A DNA stretch of 39,322 nucleotides, from assembly GCA_964558465.1 (NCBI GenBank), contig CAZLEF010000066.1, positions 1 to 39,322 of the forward strand, given 5' to 3'. Within the stretch, counting starts at the first letter, position 1; every line of letters starts with the position of its first letter. The translations under genes and the position numbers were made by a program. Under the pieces are notes generated by a model. The model was not told where the DNA came from. It was given only the letters and a program-made list of their open reading frames with translations, and did no database searches. The stretch is from JACJYC01 sp964558465 (GTDB lineage: Bacteria; Bacteroidota; Bacteroidia; Chitinophagales; Saprospiraceae). Shown here one piece after another: positions 15,929 through 23,051 of the stretch.

Positions 15929-15987
15929 GGGACTCCTTTGGAGGAGAGCGGGAGAAGGGGTGAAGGCATTGCTTTTCTCCCACGCTC
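15929..15987 (+). terminator. Hairpins after the M1 peptidase gene
   Basis: The 253-nt gap 15826-16078 holds no gene. GGGACTCCTTTGGAGG (15929-15944) is a compact palindrome with a 3-nt loop, identical to one at 537-552. Just after it GAGCGGGAGAA (15946-15956) pairs with TTCTCC-CA-CGCTC (15975-15987). Together they could end the peptidase transcript. The same gap has an 11-bp direct repeat, CCGTGGTATCC, at 15878 and 16035, and an isolated TAATTTTG box at 15841-15848. Confidence 0.45.
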
Positions 15988-16069
15988 CAAGTTTCCCGGT
16001 CTTCTGCCATAAACACAAAAAGTCCAGCAGCATGCCGTGGTATCCCTGTACACCCCGGCGCCGGAAAAA

Positions 16070-16077
16070 TAGCTTTG
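16070..16077 (+). promoter_or_regulatory. TAGCTTTG box immediately before the GT4 start codon
   Basis: TAGCTTTG matches TAnnTTTG but ends one base before the ATG at 16079, and no -33 TTTG is present at the expected distance. If used, the transcript would be leaderless. It may also be chance. Confidence 0.3.
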
Positions 16078-16078
16078 C

Positions 16079-17290
16079 ATGAAAATTCTTCAAATCTGCA
16101 AAAAATTCCCATTCCCGCTTAAAGACGGCGAATCCATTGCCATCAACGCACTGAGCCGTTCTTTGAACGCACTGGGGTGTGAGTTGACTTTGCTGGCTAT
16201 GAATACGGCCAAACACCGGTACGCAGCACCGGAAATGCCGGAAGCGCTGGACCAATACCATGAAATTTGCATGGTGGACATCGACAACAGGATAAAAGCG
16301 GCAGACGCTTTTTTTCATTTATTCACCCATCACTCTTATCAAATTTCAAGATTTGTATCCGAATCGTTCAAACAAAAGCTCATCGATCTGCTCAAACGCG
16401 ACTCCTTTGACCTGATCCAACTGGAAACCCTTTATCTGGCGCCATACATCCCTACGATCCGGCAATATTCCGAAGCGCCGGTCGCCATGCGCGCACACAA
16501 TGTGGAACACCTGATCTGGGAACGGATCTATTCCAACGCCCGCTTCGGCCTCAAAAAATGGTACCTCAAACACCTCGCCGACCGGCTTAAACAATACGAA
16601 ACGCAACAACTGCAATCCTATGACCTGATGGTGGCCATTTCGGAAAGAGACCTGAACGTGTTCCAGCAACTGGGGTACCGGAAACCCGGAATTGTCACCC
16701 CCATCGGTATGGAAACCGACCAATACCTGCCGGATTACAACGTTTATAAACAGGAGATCTCGCTTTCTTTCATCGGCTCGCTGGACTGGATGCCGAACCA
16801 GGAGGGCCTTTGCTGGTTCCTGGACGAGGTCTGGGGCAAATTGCAACGCAAATTTCCCAACTTGCAACTGCATATAGCCGGCCGGAATACCCCCGAATGG
16901 TTGTTGCAACTCAGCAAAAAAAACATAAAAGTACACGGCGAAGTACCGGACTCCGCAGATTTCATCAACCGCCACAACGTCATGATCGTCCCGCTCCTGT
17001 CCGGCAGCGGAATGCGTGCAAAGATCATCGAAGGCATGGCGCTGGGTAAAGTGGTCATCACCACCAGCCTCGGCCTGGAAGGCATCGACGCGCAACACCG
17101 GTCGGAGGTATTGATCGCCGATACACCCGAAGAGTTTATCCGCAGCATTGCCTATTGCTACCGCAAGGGCCCGGAACTCGAAAAAATGGGCCGCCGGGCC
17201 CAGGATTTTGTTTCCCGCAATTATGACAGCCTGGAAATTGCCAAACAATTGCTGAAAGTGTACCAGGATTTGATGATCCCTGCTGTTTAA
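16079..17290 (+). CDS. GT4-type (GT-B) glycosyltransferase
   Basis: This 403-residue protein begins with MKILQICKKFPFPLKDGESI, the usual N-terminus of family 4 retaining glycosyltransferases with a Gly-rich donor loop. The linker has MRAHNVEHLIWERI, and the C-terminal Rossmann domain has LSFIGSLDWMPNQEG and the nucleotide-sugar site IIEGMALGKVVITTSLGLEG (about 319-338). It transfers a sugar from an activated donor onto a lipid or glycan acceptor at the cytosolic face; neither donor nor acceptor can be told. It is the first of a plus-strand run: three bases separate its stop from the GT2 gene, so the two probably act on the same polymer. Confidence 0.88.
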   Translation: MKILQICKKFPFPLKDGESIAINALSRSLNALGCELTLLAMNTAKHRYAAPEMPEALDQYHEICMVDIDNRIKAADAFFHLFTHHSYQISRFVSESFKQKLIDLLKRDSFDLIQLETLYLAPYIPTIRQYSEAPVAMRAHNVEHLIWERIYSNARFGLKKWYLKHLADRLKQYETQQLQSYDLMVAISERDLNVFQQLGYRKPGIVTPIGMETDQYLPDYNVYKQEISLSFIGSLDWMPNQEGLCWFLDEVWGKLQRKFPNLQLHIAGRNTPEWLLQLSKKNIKVHGEVPDSADFINRHNVMIVPLLSGSGMRAKIIEGMALGKVVITTSLGLEGIDAQHRSEVLIADTPEEFIRSIAYCYRKGPELEKMGRRAQDFVSRNYDSLEIAKQLLKVYQDLMIPAV

Positions 17291-17293
17291 ACG

Positions 17294-18523
17294 ATGATAT
17301 TGTCCTGTTTTTTGTTATCGATCTTTGTCTTATCCCTGGCCGGCCTGGCCCATTCGTATTTTTTTTATCCCTTGCTGCTGAAAAAACTGGCCGCCCGTTT
17401 GCCAGACGCCGGGGCCTCCAATGCTGCCAAAATGCCTGAGGATTGGCCGGTCGTCTCCGTTCTGATGGCTGTATACAACGAAGAAACCGTCATTGCCGCC
17501 AAACTTCAAAGCCTTGAAGCGCTTGACTATCCGGAGGACAAGATCTGGTTCTTCATCGGCTCCGACAACAGTTCCGACCAGACCAATGCCATCGTCGAAG
17601 CTTTTGCCGCCAACCATAAAAAATTTATTTTTTCCGGGTTTTCAACCCGGCAGGGCAAACCCGGCGTGATCAACCGGTTGTCGGAAACCGCTCTCCGGAT
17701 TACCCCACCCGGTCCGAACCATATCCTGTTCCTGACCGACGCCAACGTCTTGCTCGAAAACGCGACGCTGAAAAACCTGGTCCGCCATTTTCAGCATCCG
17801 GATACCGCCCTGGTGGATGCCCGGGTGATCCACACCGGCATTCAATCCTCCGGCATTTCAAGGTCGGAAAACCAGTACATATCCCAGGAAGTATGGTTAA
17901 AACACCACGAAGGCCGGGTATGGGGAAAAATGATGGGGCCGTTTGGCGGATGTTACGTTTTGCGTTCGGATTATTTTAGCCGGGTGCCTGCCAATTACCT
18001 GGTGGATGATTTTTTCATCGCCATGCGGGCCCTGGAAAAAGGCGGAGCAGCCATCAACGATCTGGATGCCCGGTGTTTTGAACCCATTTCACATGATTGG
18101 CGGGAAGAATTCAGGCGGAAATCAAGAATATCCGCCGGGAACTTTCAGAACATGAAAACCTTTTTCCATTTGTGGTGGCCGCCTTTTAATACCCTGGGAT
18201 TTGCTTTTTTTTCACATAAGGTATTGAGGTGGCTGGGCCCTTTTTTGCTCCTGGGCGTCTGGCTGAGCGCAGGCCTGCTGGCTTTGAATACCCAAAACTT
18301 CTTTTGGCCCGCAGTGTTTTGCAGTATATCGGGCATTTTTATCCTGGCAGCTTTTCTGGATGCCGTATTGGGTTTTTTGGGCATCCATTGGCTGCCGGCA
18401 AGGAGCATGCGCTATTTCCTTTTGATGAATATTGCCCTGTTATCGGGGTTTTTCAAATACTTAAAAGGTGTAAAAAATAATGTCTGGGAACCAACCAAAC
18501 GAGACCAAAACATACCAGCTTGA
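17294..18523 (+). CDS. Membrane GT2 glycosyltransferase
   Basis: This 409-residue protein has an N-terminal membrane segment, a GT-A catalytic domain and hydrophobic helices at the C-terminus (from about 310). Motifs in order are VSVLMAVYNEE at the start of the domain, GSDNSSDQT, FLTDANVLL (the DxD-like metal site), VDDFFIAMRALEKG (catalytic Asp region) and a final RRKSRI, the counterpart of Q/RxxRW. This is the layout of processive cellulose-synthase-like enzymes and of related polysaccharide GT2 proteins. It lies 3 nt after the GT4 gene, and its last 44 nt overlap the ribBA frame, so translation of the run appears coupled. A role in exopolysaccharide or glycolipid synthesis is likely but unproven. 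Confidence 0.88.
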   Translation: MILSCFLLSIFVLSLAGLAHSYFFYPLLLKKLAARLPDAGASNAAKMPEDWPVVSVLMAVYNEETVIAAKLQSLEALDYPEDKIWFFIGSDNSSDQTNAIVEAFAANHKKFIFSGFSTRQGKPGVINRLSETALRITPPGPNHILFLTDANVLLENATLKNLVRHFQHPDTALVDARVIHTGIQSSGISRSENQYISQEVWLKHHEGRVWGKMMGPFGGCYVLRSDYFSRVPANYLVDDFFIAMRALEKGGAAINDLDARCFEPISHDWREEFRRKSRISAGNFQNMKTFFHLWWPPFNTLGFAFFSHKVLRWLGPFLLLGVWLSAGLLALNTQNFFWPAVFCSISGIFILAAFLDAVLGFLGIHWLPARSMRYFLLMNIALLSGFFKYLKGVKNNVWEPTKRDQNIPA

Positions 18524-19637
18524 TACCATCGAGGACGCCATCAGCGCCATCCGTGCGGGCCAGGTGATCATTGTTGTGGATGATGAAGACCGCGAAAATG
18601 AAGGTGATTTCATTTGTGCTGCCGAAAGCGTCACTCCGGAGATCATCAATTTTATGGCGACCCACGGCAGAGGCCTGATCTGTACCCCGATCGATGAACG
18701 CCGGGCGGATGAACTGGAATTGACCATGATGGTACCTGCCAATACGGCTTTGCACGAAACGGCCTTCACGGTTTCTATCGACCTGATCGGGCATGGCTGC
18801 ACCACCGGGATCTCTGCGTTCGACCGGGCCACCTGCATTAAAGCCCTGGTAGACCCCAACATGAAGGCCGCCGATTTTGCCAGACCCGGTCATATTTTTC
18901 CATTGCGGGCCAAAACCGGCGGCGTTCTCCGGCGAACCGGCCATACGGAAGCCGCTATTGACCTGGCCCGGTTGGCCGGTTTTTACCCCGCAGGGGTTCT
19001 GGTCGAGATCCTCAATGAGGACGGCACTATGGCCCGCCTGCCGGATCTCGTCCGGATCGCCGCCCGGTTCAACCTCAAGGTGATCGCTATCAAAGACCTG
19101 GTGGCTTACCGCATGCGCAACGAACGGATCGTCCGCCAGGAATTAAAAACCGAATTGCAGACACCCTTCGGCCTGATGGAATTGACGGCGTTCCGGCAAC
19201 TCACCTCCGGCGACCTTCACCTGGCCATCAAAAAAGGCGCCTGGCTGCCCGAGGAACCTGTCCTGGTCAGGGTTCACTCCTCCGAACAGGCGGATGATAT
19301 CCTGAGCGCACTGATGCACAACGCAGGTGAAATTACCCGCAAATCGCTTGAACTGATCCAGGAAGAAGGCAAAGGCGTGTTTTTGTACATGCGCCATCGG
19401 GAAAAAGCCGATAACCTTCTTCAGCGGATCCAGGAATTGCAAAAATCCGCGGGTAATGGCCTGGATACCGCAACTGAAAATACGGCGGACATGGGCCAGC
19501 GGGATTTTGGCGTCGGCGCCCAAATCCTCCGCGAACTGGGCGTCAACAAGATCAAACTGATCACCAATCATCCACGCAAAAGAGTGGGCATTACCGGCTA
19601 TGGCCTGGAAATTGTTGAAAACATTCCCCTCTGCTGA
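18480..19637 (+). CDS. ribBA: RibBA: DHBP synthase with zinc-site-less GTP cyclohydrolase II domain
   Basis: This is a 385-residue riboflavin enzyme. Residues 20-215 are a complete 3,4-dihydroxy-2-butanone-4-phosphate synthase: VVDDEDRENEGDFI, GRGLICTPI, RPGHIFPLRAKTGGVL and HTEAAIDLARLAG. The RibA-like half keeps VRVHS at its start and RDFGVGAQILRELGV and GYGLEIVENIPL at its end. The segment that should hold the three zinc cysteines (C-x2-GD-x8-CxC) reads SSEQADDILSALMHNAGE with none. So GTP cyclohydrolase II activity is probably lost here, as I recall for some other Bacteroidota RibBA proteins, and a separate RibA would be needed. The ATG at 18480 lies inside the end of the GT2 gene; no later in-frame ATG precedes the conserved core. 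Confidence 0.9.
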   Translation: MSGNQPNETKTYQLDTIEDAISAIRAGQVIIVVDDEDRENEGDFICAAESVTPEIINFMATHGRGLICTPIDERRADELELTMMVPANTALHETAFTVSIDLIGHGCTTGISAFDRATCIKALVDPNMKAADFARPGHIFPLRAKTGGVLRRTGHTEAAIDLARLAGFYPAGVLVEILNEDGTMARLPDLVRIAARFNLKVIAIKDLVAYRMRNERIVRQELKTELQTPFGLMELTAFRQLTSGDLHLAIKKGAWLPEEPVLVRVHSSEQADDILSALMHNAGEITRKSLELIQEEGKGVFLYMRHREKADNLLQRIQELQKSAGNGLDTATENTADMGQRDFGVGAQILRELGVNKIKLITNHPRKRVGITGYGLEIVENIPLC

Positions 19638-20275
19638 TGAGATACGAAAGGAAATTCCCCGTCTCCCTGGAACAGGAAATCTTGGTTCAACAAGCTTTGA
19701 TGCTCCATCCGGAAGCATTCCGGCCTTCTTATCCGGACCGGCGGATCAATAATATTTACTTCGATACTTCTACCCTGGATTGTTACCGGGATAACCTGCG
19801 CGGCGTCGGACAACGGAGAAAAGTGCGCCTGCGGTGGTACGGCGAGCAAAATGACGTCATCCCCAAACCCGTTCTGGAGGAAAAACACAAGGACAACCAA
19901 CTGGGCTGGAAAAAATGGGAAAATCTCACCGACGGCCAGTCGTTCGATGATTTGCTCGCCGAGGTGAACAACCACCCGGTCATCCGCCGGTATAACCTGG
20001 AACCGGTGTTGTTCAACACCTACCTTCGTTCCTATTGGGTCTCAGCCGATGGCAGGTTCAGGGTGACCATCGACCGGGACCTGGAGTTCGGCCCCTTTTA
20101 TTACCATCATTTCTCGTGTCCGCTCTCAGCGGGCAACGGCATCATCGTGGAATGGAAATACGCACAGGCAGATGTTGGCGACGCGGAAGACTTCATCCGG
20201 TTCTGGCCTTTCCGCGCCAAACGGTTTAGTAAATATATTGCTGGTATTGAGATCATTTTGCCGGAAATGGTGTAA
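19637..20275 (+). CDS. VTC-domain protein (polyphosphate polymerase family)
   Basis: This 212-residue protein is built almost wholly of a VTC/CYTH-type tunnel domain: ERKF near the start, NNIYFDTSTLDCY, RRKVRLRWYG, VLEEKHKDNQLGWKK, RVTIDRDLEF and VEWKYA. The alternating basic and acidic residues line the tunnel that binds a nucleotide triphosphate and phosphate chain in yeast Vtc4. No SPX domain or membrane segment is present, as is usual in bacteria. Polyphosphate synthesis is inferred from the fold; the activity of bacterial members is poorly known. The ATG overlaps the TGA of ribBA (TGATG), so it is the last coupled gene of the run. A GC-rich hairpin follows its stop. Confidence 0.85.
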   Translation: MRYERKFPVSLEQEILVQQALMLHPEAFRPSYPDRRINNIYFDTSTLDCYRDNLRGVGQRRKVRLRWYGEQNDVIPKPVLEEKHKDNQLGWKKWENLTDGQSFDDLLAEVNNHPVIRRYNLEPVLFNTYLRSYWVSADGRFRVTIDRDLEFGPFYYHHFSCPLSAGNGIIVEWKYAQADVGDAEDFIRFWPFRAKRFSKYIAGIEIILPEMV

Positions 20276-20278
20276 AAA

Positions 20279-20312
20279 GGCCGGCGCCTTGAAAGGGCCG
20301 GCCCGAAATTTT
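20279..20312 (+). terminator. GC-rich stem with T-run after the VTC gene
   Basis: GGCCGGC (20279-20285) pairs with GCCGGCC (20297-20303) across an 11-nt loop and is followed by GAAATTTTT. It lies between convergent genes ending at 20275 and 20337 and is the most classical intrinsic terminator in the window. Confidence 0.7.
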
Positions 20313-20336
20313 TCAGAATCATAAATTATCCAGGAA

Positions 20337-21446
20337 TTACTCCATCCTCACCCCCTCCAAATCTTCCAGCCGGGCCTTGACTCCCCACCCTCCGAAGTTT
20401 TCGGAAACGGCCATCCAGATCTCATTTTTTCCTTTGCGCAGGGGCAGAAAAACCGAATCGAAATAGCCGATGGACCCCAGAAACCGGTAATCGCGGGATT
20501 GGAAAGGATCGTTGCCCATGAAGAGGACCTGATCATTACAATATACCCGCACCCGGTCGCTGAAGCCGAAATCCAGGCGTTTGATTTGTTGTTGGTCTGA
20601 AATAATGGTGAATTTGGCGATGACCGTCGTTTCCTTCTCCCCAATGACCGCTACCCTTGACAGGTTGGCCAACCCCGTGTATTCAACGCCCATTTCACCC
20701 CATTGAAGTTTGTTTTTCAGGTCTTTGTCCAGCGTGGTTCTGCCGTCGACAAGGGCTTCGTCAAACGGATTGGAAACCTGCCATTTCTGAATGGTGGACG
20801 CATCCGGAGGAACTGTTTTGACCGGGTCGTTTTTTAAAGGCGGGTTTTCCACCGGTTCATAGGTCAGGTTGGCAAACCAGGCCGGCCCGATACCTGCCCA
20901 AAAGGCGATGCCTCCTTCTATGACCGCCTGTTTCATGTCAAATACATGGAGAAAGGGTTTCTCCATATCGTCCAGATAAACTTCCATCCGGCTGCCGTTG
21001 ATGACCAGCCGCACATGCATCCATTCCCCAAACCGGAAGACGACGGGTACGGCGTAACCTTCCCCGAAATACAACTGCCACCCGGCCAATCCATTCACAA
21101 TCGGGGTGTACTGGCTGGCGTCGGGGTTACCCGACTGGTGGGGCCGGAGGTAAAAATCCTCGCTGTTGTTTTCGTCCAGGCGCCTGAAATGAATGCCTGC
21201 AAAATTGCGGCTGTTGTCAAAAGTCACCTCATAATCGATTATGCCGTTTTTCAGCCTTCCATTTTTCAGGATGGCCTCACCCCGCTTTAAATAAAGGCTC
21301 TGCCGCCCCTTATAGTTTTCAAACCGGTGTTCGGTCGCTTTTACCTCCCAATGGGCTGCCGCCATGGGAACCGCTGTTTTTTGGGCAAGGATCGCCGATG
21401 GCATAAAAGCCGGCAGGAAGATCAACGCTTTCAGATCGAATTTCAT
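20337..21446 (-). CDS. Secreted concanavalin/LamG-like jelly-roll protein
   Basis: This 369-residue protein starts with a signal peptide (MKFDLKALIFLPAF, cleavage near ILAQ). Residues 35-220 look like a lectin or LamG-type jelly roll: GIIDYEVTF, FAGIHFRRLDENN, YFGEGYAV, MHVRLVINGSRMEVYLDD and GGIAFWAG. This pattern is shared with the DUF1080/3-keto-disaccharide-hydrolase sandwich, but no catalytic residues are evident. The second half (TTVIAKFTIISD, DRVRVYCNDQVLFMG, GKNEIWMAVSENFGGWG) resembles a galactose-binding-like accessory domain. The ATG at 21446 is used because the signal peptide starts there; a 37-codon extension to 21557 would include the promoter. A glycan-binding periplasmic or outer-membrane role is inference. 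Confidence 0.75.
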   Translation of the reverse strand: MKFDLKALIFLPAFMPSAILAQKTAVPMAAAHWEVKATEHRFENYKGRQSLYLKRGEAILKNGRLKNGIIDYEVTFDNSRNFAGIHFRRLDENNSEDFYLRPHQSGNPDASQYTPIVNGLAGWQLYFGEGYAVPVVFRFGEWMHVRLVINGSRMEVYLDDMEKPFLHVFDMKQAVIEGGIAFWAGIGPAWFANLTYEPVENPPLKNDPVKTVPPDASTIQKWQVSNPFDEALVDGRTTLDKDLKNKLQWGEMGVEYTGLANLSRVAVIGEKETTVIAKFTIISDQQQIKRLDFGFSDRVRVYCNDQVLFMGNDPFQSRDYRFLGSIGYFDSVFLPLRKGKNEIWMAVSENFGGWGVKARLEDLEGVRME

Positions 21447-21488
21447 GTTGTTTTTGCCGGCAAGGTAAAGGCAACCACAGTGGACAGG

Positions 21489-21522
21489 TTGTACAAGTCC
21501 TGTACAAAATCGTACAAAAATA
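21489..21522 (-). promoter_or_regulatory. Promoter box and triple GTACAA repeat before the jelly-roll gene
   Basis: Minus-strand TATTTTTG (21522-21515) is a full TAnnTTTG box about 70 nt upstream of the ATG. Overlapping it and extending downstream, GTACAA recurs at 21491, 21502 and 21512 (plus-strand positions), 11 and 10 bp apart; the first lies in the palindrome TTGTACAA. The helical spacing suggests an operator. No -33 TTG is seen. Confidence 0.45.
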
Positions 21523-21586
21523 TTAAGGGCCATTTTGTAACTCAGGGTAATTAACATACTTCAACCATCCTGAACCAGCCACAGCG

Positions 21587-21654
21587 CGGTCCAGCGGACC
21601 GGCAACTTTGTAACCGTCCCGGATGAGAACGGCGTCCGGTCCAGCGGACCGGCA
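21587..21654. repeat. Two copies of an 18-bp hairpin unit, CGGTCCAGCGGACCGGCA
   Basis: The 18-mer occurs exactly at 21587-21604 and 21637-21654, 50 bp apart. Each copy folds as GGTCC-AGC-GGACC with one or two extra G-C pairs. They lie in the 267-nt gap between the jelly-roll gene and the regulator gene, both read leftward. Apart from these, the GTACAA promoter and the AT-rich leader, this gap holds no gene. Confidence 0.7.
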
Positions 21655-21713
21655 TCTAACCACCCGAAGCAGATGGCCCCTGCGATCCAAACCAGCTAGC
21701 AGAGGGGCTACCG

Positions 21714-23006
21714 TTAAATGGGTGGCAGCAAATCCAGGCAGGTCGGGTCGCCTGGCAGACCAAAACGCGCGCTCCGAACGGAAAACGGCCCCTGAAAACG
21801 ATAAGTAATCCCCACAACTTTACCCGGATCCCTGGCCAGCCGGCCTGAAAAAACTGTTCTGCCGTTTACCGCTGCCTTTACCGCACCATCCTTTACTTCC
21901 ACCCTCAAACTGGCCCAATCGGAAAAGGAAACCCCAAATCCGGAAAGGTCGGTGGTCTGACCGTCGAAAATTTGTTCGTTGAGGAACAATTTCAATTCTC
22001 CAACGCATCCGGGTATGCTGAGCGGGAAAATGAAGATGCCGTTGGAGCACCTGACCAATACATTTACCTTCTGGCAAACGGCGTCGCCTTTGGCAAAATC
22101 ACTTCTGAGATCCGTCTCAAAGTTGAAGTTCATGGCCGGCAATTCGCCCAGATTCTCTACAAAGTGGAGCCCCGTTTCCAGCCCGGACAACAGGGTATCC
22201 AAGCCCGCTTTTGACAATTCTTGCGCCGTGATCGACAGGCCATCCTCCTGTGTCATCTCTTCATCCCGGAAATAAAGCGGGATCGAATTTCTTCGAACAG
22301 TCCCCAGCCAGCCTCCGGAACGGATATAAAGGTCGTGTTCCCGTACAATGCTGTCGTTCAGAATCAATTTTGCCCTGAAATATCCAGGGTAATAATAGGT
22401 GGACGCAAAGGATTTACGGAATTTATCCACCCGGAACCGGAGCCGGTCATCCCAGGATTGCTGGATAAAAACGCTGTCGGCGTTGGAGTCGGCGGCATCA
22501 TACCTGAACAGGACCGTATTCGGCAGCCCGTAAGCGACAGGATCGCTGCTAAAGGAAATATGATTAAAAACCAGCGGGGCCGGACTTTTTTCCAGCCCAA
22601 AAATAAAAAGGGATGCCAGCGAAAGCAACCCGGTCAGGCCGGCAAGCCACTTCAGTCGCCTGAATTGAAAAAAAGGCGGCTTTGCCCGGTTTTGCCGTGC
22701 AGGAAATACTCCGTTTTGAGATGTGGAAGTTCCGTTTGGGCCGGTAAAATCCCGCCAATGAAGGTAACCGGCAAATTGAGCGAGGGTATCCAGGGTGGCC
22801 GGCGCAGGGGACGCGGTATAGCTGACTTTGCCCCAAACCCTTTTCAGGGTCGTATGGCTCAGGCGCACGCCGGTTTTTTCCAGGATCAGGTCGGATAATT
22901 GTTCGTAGTCGCGATTTTGCCAGCCGGCGGCGGTTCCCCAGCCCAATTTTTGTTCAATTTCGGCCAGGCAATGATGGATTTTGTCGGAAGTGGTCGGGTG
23001 AAACAT
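21714..23006 (-). CDS. Membrane-anchored HTH-like protein with periplasmic beta domain
   Basis: This 430-residue protein has three parts. Residues 10-87 are helical and cytosolic with WGTAAGWQNRDYEQLSDLI and TLKRVWGKVSY, a conserved Bacteroidota domain that looks like a helix-turn-helix. A basic stretch (FRRLKW) precedes one membrane span at 118-137 (LKWLAGLTGLLSLASLFIFG). The rest (NHISFSSDPVAYGLPNTVLF, FIQQSW, TYYYPGYFRAKL, GGWLG) would be periplasmic and beta-rich, ending in a jelly-roll-like part (LRVEVKDGAVKAAVNGR). The layout is that of ToxR-like one-component membrane regulators, but DNA binding is inferred, not shown. The start was moved to the ATG at 23006; a TTG two codons earlier extends the frame. 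It lies 45 nt downstream of smc. Confidence 0.78.
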   Translation of the reverse strand: MFHPTTSDKIHHCLAEIEQKLGWGTAAGWQNRDYEQLSDLILEKTGVRLSHTTLKRVWGKVSYTASPAPATLDTLAQFAGYLHWRDFTGPNGTSTSQNGVFPARQNRAKPPFFQFRRLKWLAGLTGLLSLASLFIFGLEKSPAPLVFNHISFSSDPVAYGLPNTVLFRYDAADSNADSVFIQQSWDDRLRFRVDKFRKSFASTYYYPGYFRAKLILNDSIVREHDLYIRSGGWLGTVRRNSIPLYFRDEEMTQEDGLSITAQELSKAGLDTLLSGLETGLHFVENLGELPAMNFNFETDLRSDFAKGDAVCQKVNVLVRCSNGIFIFPLSIPGCVGELKLFLNEQIFDGQTTDLSGFGVSFSDWASLRVEVKDGAVKAAVNGRTVFSGRLARDPGKVVGITYRFQGPFSVRSARFGLPGDPTCLDLLPPI

Positions 23007-23051
23007 TTGCAAGGCGTTTCATAGATAACGCCGCAATTCCGGAAAAAGGTT

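Noticed and set aside
21447..21557. 37-codon N-terminal extension of the jelly-roll protein
   Set aside because: It would place sequence before the signal peptide and includes the promoter and GTACAA repeats.
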